This document shows positions 7,734 to 13,318 of a DNA stretch of 13,318 nt, one piece after another; position 1 is the first letter of the stretch, and the number at the start of each line of letters is the position of its first letter. Source of the DNA: JANMEX01 sp031423755. Its GTDB lineage: Bacteria > Pseudomonadota > Alphaproteobacteria > Rhizobiales > Rhizobiaceae. The notes beneath the pieces are model-generated. The model was given only the letters and a program-made list of their open reading frames with translations, did not search any database and was not told where the DNA came from. The DNA is taken from NCBI GenBank assembly GCA_031423755.1, contig JANPGC010000247.1, positions 1 through 13,318 of the forward strand, written 5' to 3'. A program made the translations under genes and the position numbers.

Positions 7734-10700
7734 ATGCCGTATTTGGCAAACAGGGCAAATGTGATGAAGCAGGCTTGCACCAGCCTGACTTCGGCATTGC
7801 TTTTTGCCATGCTTGCCTGTGCAGTCATGCTATCGGTTCCAGCGGCAAATGCAGACAACCGCACATGCGCTGAGCGGGTGCGGGGAGCGGTTGTCGATGA
7901 TTGTTCGACGAGCGCCAAGCTGCCCGGAAACAACACGGAAGCAAACAAGCCCGGCGATGGCGCAGGACTTCCGTTCCGGATCAGCGTCGATGGTGAAACT
8001 GTCGACGGCGCAGGCATCTCAGCGGATGAGCAACGCAAGACGGACGTTGGTCTGGATGCGGTTGATATCCAGGTCAAGTTTGACGGGCTCGACACCAAGC
8101 AGATATTGTCAGTGAAATCCGAACGCTCCAAAGACAGGAACGCGGCTGTCAAGTTTCAGGCGGCAACCAATTATGCTGCTTTCGTGTCGCGCGGTGAAAT
8201 CCGGATATTCAAGGCCGGCAAAGACTCGCGTGGCGATTTGATAGAGACAATTGCGTTGGACGCAGACGGAAGGGCAAGCTGGAAGCCAGGTGCCGCCAAT
8301 CTGCGCGATTACACCTATGTGCTTCGGGTCTACAATGACGACGGTGCCTACGACGAAACCTCAATGCAGGATTTTGGCGCTCGCGCGCCGCGCGTGGATG
8401 TGTTAGATTCAGTAAATGGCGGCGCTGCGGGCGATCTGACTGAGGATCTGACGGGCAAGCGCGGCATTCCGGTTTATGGCGGTGCGGTGACTGTTTTCGG
8501 GCGCAATGTGCCCGTTGGCTACGACGTGCGCGTCATGGGCTGGCAAGTGCCCGCCGACTCGGAAAACAAATTCCTGTTCCAGCAAATTCTCCCGCCGGGC
8601 GATCACGATGTCGATGTCGCTGTTTCCGGCGGCAAGAGCGACGGCTTGGCCTTCACGCGTCAGGTCAACATTCCAAAGAATGACTGGTTCTATGTGGCGC
8701 TCGCAGACCTGACCGTTGGTCGCCGGTTTGGTGACTATCTGGAAGCCGCTACCCCTGGCGAGTTTGACAAGACTTATACCAAGGGACGTCTTGCGTTCTA
8801 TCTGAAGGGCAAGATCAAGGGCAAATATCTTTTGACCGCTGCTGCCGATACGCAGGACGGACCGGTCAAGGATCTTTTGGACAGTGGCAACAACAAGGAC
8901 CCGCGCCAACTGCTGCGGCGGCTGGACCCTGATGACTATTACCCTATCTATGGTGACGACTCGACAATTGTCGAGGACGCACCGACAAGCGGCAAGGTCT
9001 ATGTCCGGTTGGAGCGCGGCCAAAGCCACGTCATGTGGGGCAACTTCAAGACCACCATCAGCGGCACCGAATTTGCACGCAATGAACGGGCGCTGTACGG
9101 CGCGCACGCAATCTACAAGTCTGAAAAGCTGACCAGCTTTGGCGAACCCAAGACGAAAGCGGAAGCCTTTGCGGCGCAGTCAGCAACGCTGCCGCAGCGC
9201 GATGATTTTCTGGGCACGGGCGGATCGGCCTATTTCCTCAGGCATCAGGATATCACCACCGGCTCAGAGCAGGTGACCATCGAGCGTCGCGATGCGCTGA
9301 CCGGCGCAGTTGTTTCCCGCGTCCAGCTCGTGGAAGGCAAAGACTATACGATCGACTATTTTCAGGGAGTGATCATCCTGTCCGAACCGGTGGGCAGCAC
9401 TGCGAGCTCAAATTCGTCCGTTGTCGGAGGCAATTCAGGCGACGATCAATTGCATGTTGTCGTCAACTATGAAGCAACGCCTGGCATCGGCAAGGAAAAT
9501 GGCCGCACCTATGGCGGCAGGGCCGAGCAATGGCTTGGCGACACAATCCGAGTAGGCGCAACCGCGCTGTCCGAGACGGTTAGTGATGAGCGCAGCCAAA
9601 AGCTTGAAGCCGATATCTTGCTGCGCAAGTCAGACAAGACCAGCATTGAGTTCGAGGTTGCGCAGTCTGAAGGGCGCAGCGCCGGGCAATCCTTCTCCAC
9701 CGACGGCGGTTTGACTTTCCGCGATGAGACAGTTGCCGGATCAAAGGGTAAAACAGCGCGGGCCTACAGGGTAAAGGCCAAAGCAGACCTTGGCGAAATC
9801 TCCGGCAACAGGCTGGCAGGAAAGGCCGACGCTTTCTATGAATTCCGCGAGGCGGGCTTCAGCGCGCTCGACAGTGAGACCAGCACCGACAAACAGATAT
9901 TCGGTGGCAGGCTGACATTTGATATGACGAAAGACATGCAACTGCGTTTCGGGGCGGAGGGCACGGATTCCGGTCCTACCGATCGCAAGTACCGGGCCAG
10001 CGCGGAGTTTGAAGCCCGGCTTGCCACCGACTTGTCACTCGTCGCGGGTGTCACATGGACGAGATTTGAAGTGCCCGCAGAGCTGCATGCAAACGGTGAT
10101 CGCGTCGATATCGGGGCCCGGCTTGCCTATGCCGTGGATGAGGACACGAAGGTTTACATCTTTGGTCAGGCGACTGTGAGCAAGAAAGGGGACAGGCTGC
10201 GCAATGACCGCATTGGCGTCGGCGCTGAGACCAATCTGACGGAGAGGCTCGCTGTCGGCGCCGAGATATCTTACGGCACCACCGGCGTTGGCGGCGAAGC
10301 GACACTGACTTACAAGAAGGATGCTGACTCCGACTATTACTTTGGATACCGCATTGATCCGGATCGGGCGTCCTACCCGAACCTGTCAACGACCCTGATC
10401 GGCACGGACAAGGGCGTGTTGGTCGCCGGGGCAAATATCCGGATCAATGATTGGACAACCGCATTCACAGAAGCCAATGCCGACCTCTTCGGCAAATCAC
10501 GCAAACTCAGCCAGACCTATGGCCTGACGTTCACGCCTGATGACGTATGGAGCGCATCGCTCGGCATGGCGTTCGGCACAGTGAAGGACCCTTACGCCAG
10601 CGATTTTGACCGCAAGGCGTTCACGGCGCGGCTGGGCTACAACACGGATGTCGTCAAGGTTTCGCTCAACGGCGAAGTGCGCCTTGAAGATTCCGCTGAC

Positions 10701-11351
10701 AATCTTCGTGACCGAACGACATGGCTGGCGCAGGCGGACGCCAGCGTGAAGACCGGCGACAACTGGCGCTTGGTCGGACATCTGGACACCGTGATTTCGC
10801 AGTCTGATCAAAGCGACATTCTTGATGGCCGCTATATCGAGGCCTCAATCGGCGCAGCATTCAGACCGATTGATAATGACAGGCTGAACCTGCTGTTCAA
10901 GTACACCTATCTTTACGACCTGCCTGGCGCCGAGCAAGTGAACGTTGACGGCAACATTCTCGGCCCGTCGCAAAAGAGTCACATCCTTTCAGTTGATGCC
11001 ACCTATGACCTCAATGAGTGGCTGACGCTGGGAGCCAAATATGGCTATCGCACCGGTGCAGTCTCGACGACGCGCGGCCTTGACGAATTTGAAACCAGTT
11101 CAGCGCATCTCGGCATCTTGCGCGCCGATGTGGCGCTGGTGAAAAACTGGGATCTGTTGCTCGAGGGCAGGGTATTGCATGCAGTGGAAGCAAAACAGAC
11201 CCAATATGGCTTCCTCGCAGCGGCCTACCGGCACATTGGCGACAACATGAAGGTCGGCATCGGGTATAATTTCGGCAGTTTCTCGGACAATGTCGCGGAT
11301 TTGACGCATGACGACGGCGGCGTTTTCCTGAATATTGTTGGCAAATTCTGA
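7734..11351 (+). CDS. Large outer-membrane beta-barrel protein with N-terminal Ig-like domains
   Basis: A 1205-residue protein, probably in the outer membrane. A hydrophobic segment and the cleavage motif ANA (about residue 41) form the signal peptide. Residues of about 222-305 look like an Ig- or carboxypeptidase-regulatory-like domain (GIPVYGG, PPGDHDVDV). A conserved-looking block follows: DPDDYYPIYGDDS (398-410), VRLERG (424-429) and WGNF (435-438). A strand-turn motif, DYTIDYFQGVIIL, lies near 537. From about 575 to the end, alternating polar and hydrophobic strands with many Tyr, Gly and Asp suggest a large barrel, and the protein ends in GKF with the terminal Phe that BAM substrates usually carry. 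I recall this motif set from large barrel proteins encoded beside DUF11/OmpA repeat proteins, where automatic annotation often says TonB-dependent receptor; I see no TonB box or classic plug. The start is chosen for GGGGA; ATG 7764 would give a shorter signal peptide. Likely role (inferred): outer-membrane anchor or exporter for the preceding giant protein. A porin is the alternative. Confidence 0.8.
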   Translation: MPYLANRANVMKQACTSLTSALLFAMLACAVMLSVPAANADNRTCAERVRGAVVDDCSTSAKLPGNNTEANKPGDGAGLPFRISVDGETVDGAGISADEQRKTDVGLDAVDIQVKFDGLDTKQILSVKSERSKDRNAAVKFQAATNYAAFVSRGEIRIFKAGKDSRGDLIETIALDADGRASWKPGAANLRDYTYVLRVYNDDGAYDETSMQDFGARAPRVDVLDSVNGGAAGDLTEDLTGKRGIPVYGGAVTVFGRNVPVGYDVRVMGWQVPADSENKFLFQQILPPGDHDVDVAVSGGKSDGLAFTRQVNIPKNDWFYVALADLTVGRRFGDYLEAATPGEFDKTYTKGRLAFYLKGKIKGKYLLTAAADTQDGPVKDLLDSGNNKDPRQLLRRLDPDDYYPIYGDDSTIVEDAPTSGKVYVRLERGQSHVMWGNFKTTISGTEFARNERALYGAHAIYKSEKLTSFGEPKTKAEAFAAQSATLPQRDDFLGTGGSAYFLRHQDITTGSEQVTIERRDALTGAVVSRVQLVEGKDYTIDYFQGVIILSEPVGSTASSNSSVVGGNSGDDQLHVVVNYEATPGIGKENGRTYGGRAEQWLGDTIRVGATALSETVSDERSQKLEADILLRKSDKTSIEFEVAQSEGRSAGQSFSTDGGLTFRDETVAGSKGKTARAYRVKAKADLGEISGNRLAGKADAFYEFREAGFSALDSETSTDKQIFGGRLTFDMTKDMQLRFGAEGTDSGPTDRKYRASAEFEARLATDLSLVAGVTWTRFEVPAELHANGDRVDIGARLAYAVDEDTKVYIFGQATVSKKGDRLRNDRIGVGAETNLTERLAVGAEISYGTTGVGGEATLTYKKDADSDYYFGYRIDPDRASYPNLSTTLIGTDKGVLVAGANIRINDWTTAFTEANADLFGKSRKLSQTYGLTFTPDDVWSASLGMAFGTVKDPYASDFDRKAFTARLGYNTDVVKVSLNGEVRLEDSADNLRDRTTWLAQADASVKTGDNWRLVGHLDTVISQSDQSDILDGRYIEASIGAAFRPIDNDRLNLLFKYTYLYDLPGAEQVNVDGNILGPSQKSHILSVDATYDLNEWLTLGAKYGYRTGAVSTTRGLDEFETSSAHLGILRADVALVKNWDLLLEGRVLHAVEAKQTQYGFLAAAYRHIGDNMKVGIGYNFGSFSDNVADLTHDDGGVFLNIVGKF

Positions 11352-11372
11352 CCATTTGCCGGTCCTGCGCCT

Positions 11373-11388
11373 GCTAACGCTTCCTTAA
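11373..11388 (-). promoter_or_regulatory. CtrA-like box upstream of the hybrid kinase gene
   Basis: On the minus strand this reads TTAA, seven bases, TTAGC: 8 of 9 positions of TTAA-N7-TTAAC. It is in the 83-bp gap, 46 bp before the kinase start. The same stretch can form a small hairpin (CGCTT 11378-11382 with AAGCG 11387-11391), so a weak terminator for the barrel gene is the other reading. Confidence 0.3.
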
Positions 11389-11421
11389 GCGCAGCCGCAT
11401 TATCATCGCGGCCCTGACCTT

Positions 11422-11426
11422 GGGGA
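11422..11426 (+). promoter_or_regulatory. Ribosome binding site of the kinase gene
   Basis: GGGGA lies eight bases before the ATG at 11435. An in-frame TAA at 11375 bounds the reading frame upstream, and no other ATG lies between, so this start is well determined. Confidence 0.65.
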
Positions 11427-11434
11427 ACGACGCT

Positions 11435-13318
11435 ATGCATTTTATGCCGAGTCTGCAGTCTGCGCTCGATGCCGTGATCGACTGGTTCATGCCTGCGAGG
11501 CTGCGCGGTGATGTGCTGTCTGAGCGGCGCGTGCGCATGTTCCTCATCAGCCACATTTTCGGACCGGTCATCAGCCATCCGATAACGCTGTTCCTGATGT
11601 TCATTGATCCGAACCCGTGGCCGCATGTGCCGATCCTCGGGGCTTCGATCAGCCTGTTCTGGGTGTTCCTCTTTGCCGTAAAGTATATGCCGGTAAAATA
11701 TGAGACGCTGGCGCTTCTGTCTGTTCAAAACCTGATTTTCGCCATCCTCTGGGGTTCATATCATTACGGCGGCGGCTCATCGCCATTCCTGATGTGGCTC
11801 TTGATTGTGCCTCTGCTGGCGTTCTTCTATCTCGGCTCCACGCCATTTACGCGATTGGCAATCCTTGCCGAAATCGGCCTGAGCATGGTGGCCTTCTATG
11901 CATCATATGTGACAGGAGGCTTTCCCGTTCATATTCCGGTCGAAAACCTAGCTTCTGCGGGTATTTTGTCGGCTGTTCTGGCTTCGGCTTACGTCTTCAT
12001 GATGGCCATATATTATGCAACCATCATCGACTCCCAGTCCGGCCTGATGCAGGAGGTGACGCGTCACCGCGAGACGATGACTGCGTTGACGACTGCCAAG
12101 GAAGAGGCGGAAGCTGCCAACGGCGCCAAGTCCGAATTCCTTGCCAAGATGAGTCATGAACTGCGCACGCCGCTGAATGCCGTGATTGGCTACTCGGAAA
12201 TCATGCTTGAAGACGCCGAGATCGACGGTCGTGGCGAGCAGATTGCCGACCTTCAAAAGATCAGCGCGGCGGGCAAGCATCTCTTGTCGATGGTCAATGA
12301 CATTCTCGATATATCCAAGATCGAGGCCGGCAAGATGGATCTGTATCTGGAGCGCATGTCGCTGGACAGGTTTGTCGAGGAAATCGAGTTCACCGGTCGG
12401 CCAATGGTCGTCAAGAACACCAACCAGTTCATTGTCGAGCGCGGAGACAATCTCGGCACCATCGACGCCGATGCGACCAAATTGCGCCAGGCAGTGCTCA
12501 ATCTCCTGTCAAATGCGGCAAAGTTCACGCAAAATGGCAAGGTCACCCTGTCCGTCGAGCGCGAGCACCGCGAAGACATGGATTGGGTTGTCATCAAGGT
12601 GATCGACACGGGCGTGGGCATCAGCAAGGAGCAGCAGCTGAAGCTGTTCTCGAACTTCCAGCAGGCCAACGCCGCAATCGCGGCGAAATTCGGTGGCACC
12701 GGCCTCGGGCTTTCGCTCAGCCAGAACCTTTGCCAGCTGATGAAGGGCAAGATCACTGTCGAGAGTGACCCGGGCAAGGGCGCCTGCTTTATCATCAATC
12801 TGCCAGCAGTTCAGGTTGGCGGCAATGTCATGGAGCGCATGGCGGACCGAAGCAAAACGACGGCAAAGCCGACGGAAAACACACCCGTAATTGCCGAGCC
12901 GAAGGCCGCGGTGGCGGACAGCGAAGTTGATGATCTGTCGGCGGAAGAACTCGACATGATCACGCCCGCACCGATGGCGCGCTCGCACAATGCGGACAAA
13001 ACTGTTGTCGTGATTGACGATGATCATTCCGTGCTTGAACTTGCCGAACGCGTTTTGACCAAGGAAGGCTTCAAGACCGTGCTGGTCGACAACGGCCAAA
13101 CCGGGCTTCAGGTTGTGCGCACGACAAAGCCGGCATTTGTGATACTCGACATAATGCTGCCGGGCAGTGACGGATGGAATTTGCTGCGGGAAATCCGTGC
13201 CGACCGCAATTGCTCTGAAACAAAAGTGCTGATGCTAAGCGTGCTTGACGAGCGCCACCGCGCTTACCGCGACGGGGCCGACGGGTTCATTGCAAAGCCG
13301 CTGGATCGCGACCGTCTG
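11435..13318 (+). CDS. Membrane-bound hybrid sensor histidine kinase (3' end missing)
   Basis: The first 628 codons are open to the window edge with no stop. The protein senses an unknown signal, autophosphorylates on His and passes the phosphate to its own receiver. Six hydrophobic segments (about residues 35-57, 65-83, 91-108, 117-134, 140-160, 172-196) form an N-terminal membrane sensor with very short loops, similar in layout to MASE-type domains. A short coiled coil (about 202-232) leads to HisKA with SHELRTPLN, phospho-acceptor H241. HATPase_c shows the N box NLLSNAAKF (N360), G1 DTGVG (391-395) and G2 GGTGLGL (420-426). A charged, proline-containing linker (about 462-520) joins a REC domain with D528-D530, phospho-acceptor D572, S602 and K621. 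All catalytic residues are present, so it should be active. The REC domain lacks perhaps its last dozen residues here, and further domains (a second REC or Hpt) may follow. No periplasmic ligand domain is seen, so a membrane or intracellular cue is more likely. A link to the surface genes upstream is only positional. Confidence 0.93.
   Translation, partial: MHFMPSLQSALDAVIDWFMPARLRGDVLSERRVRMFLISHIFGPVISHPITLFLMFIDPNPWPHVPILGASISLFWVFLFAVKYMPVKYETLALLSVQNLIFAILWGSYHYGGGSSPFLMWLLIVPLLAFFYLGSTPFTRLAILAEIGLSMVAFYASYVTGGFPVHIPVENLASAGILSAVLASAYVFMMAIYYATIIDSQSGLMQEVTRHRETMTALTTAKEEAEAANGAKSEFLAKMSHELRTPLNAVIGYSEIMLEDAEIDGRGEQIADLQKISAAGKHLLSMVNDILDISKIEAGKMDLYLERMSLDRFVEEIEFTGRPMVVKNTNQFIVERGDNLGTIDADATKLRQAVLNLLSNAAKFTQNGKVTLSVEREHREDMDWVVIKVIDTGVGISKEQQLKLFSNFQQANAAIAAKFGGTGLGLSLSQNLCQLMKGKITVESDPGKGACFIINLPAVQVGGNVMERMADRSKTTAKPTENTPVIAEPKAAVADSEVDDLSAEELDMITPAPMARSHNADKTVVVIDDDHSVLELAERVLTKEGFKTVLVDNGQTGLQVVRTTKPAFVILDIMLPGSDGWNLLREIRADRNCSETKVLMLSVLDERHRAYRDGADGFIAKPLDRDRL

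Noticed and set aside
7734..7860. Lipoprotein reading of the barrel signal peptide (MLAC)
   Set aside because: The residues before Cys do not fit the lipobox (Met at -3, Leu at -2), and a good signal peptidase I site, ANA, follows.
8409..9107. Minus-strand open frame of 232 codons inside the barrel gene
   Set aside because: It lies fully within a well-supported gene, has no recognisable domain or upstream ribosome site, and such long antisense frames are common at this GC content.
12253..13099. Two overlapping minus-strand frames (181 and 196 codons) opposite the kinase
   Set aside because: The kinase frame carries every catalytic motif in this region; the antisense frames show no family resemblance.

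Overview
The window looks like an alphaproteobacterial chromosome segment with moderately high GC. All genes read on the + strand: the end of a surface-protein gene, a giant repeat protein, a large outer-membrane beta-barrel protein, and a hybrid histidine kinase cut off by the right edge. The alphaproteobacterial assignment is an inference. It rests on the kinase style, on a cluster of GANTC sites (the CcrM methylation motif) and on TTAA-N7-TTAAC-like (CtrA-like) boxes in the two intergenic gaps ahead of the barrel and kinase genes. No rRNA, tRNA, CRISPR array, transposase or integrase is visible.

Region 1 (1-150): the last 26 codons of an upstream gene encode part of a DUF11/DUF7507-type beta-sandwich. 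A perfect 10-bp GC-rich hairpin follows the stop codon.

Region 2 (151-7455): a 2434-residue secreted protein. It has a signal peptide, one DUF7507-like domain, then 17 tandem Ig/cadherin-like units (751-5736), each with a closely spaced cysteine pair. After the stalk come SdrD-B-like and DUF11-like domains and a C-terminal OmpA-like domain that could bind peptidoglycan. The units fall into two classes (about 96 and 100 residues), plus two divergent units in the middle. One 136-bp stretch is almost identical in two neighbouring units.

Region 3 (7456-7733): a 278-bp gap with a weak terminator, five GANTC sites and a CtrA-like box.

Region 4 (7734-11351): a 1205-residue outer-membrane protein with a signal peptide, several hundred residues of periplasmic or plug-like beta domains, and a C-terminal barrel ending in Phe. 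The pairing of a DUF11/OmpA repeat protein with a large barrel suggests a cell-envelope fibre or adhesin and its outer-membrane partner. That functional link is inferred from adjacency and architecture.

Region 5 (11435 to the end): a membrane-bound hybrid sensor kinase with six predicted N-terminal membrane segments, HisKA, HATPase_c and a REC domain cut by the window edge. An 83-bp gap with another CtrA-like box precedes it. Whether it controls the surface proteins cannot be told from sequence.
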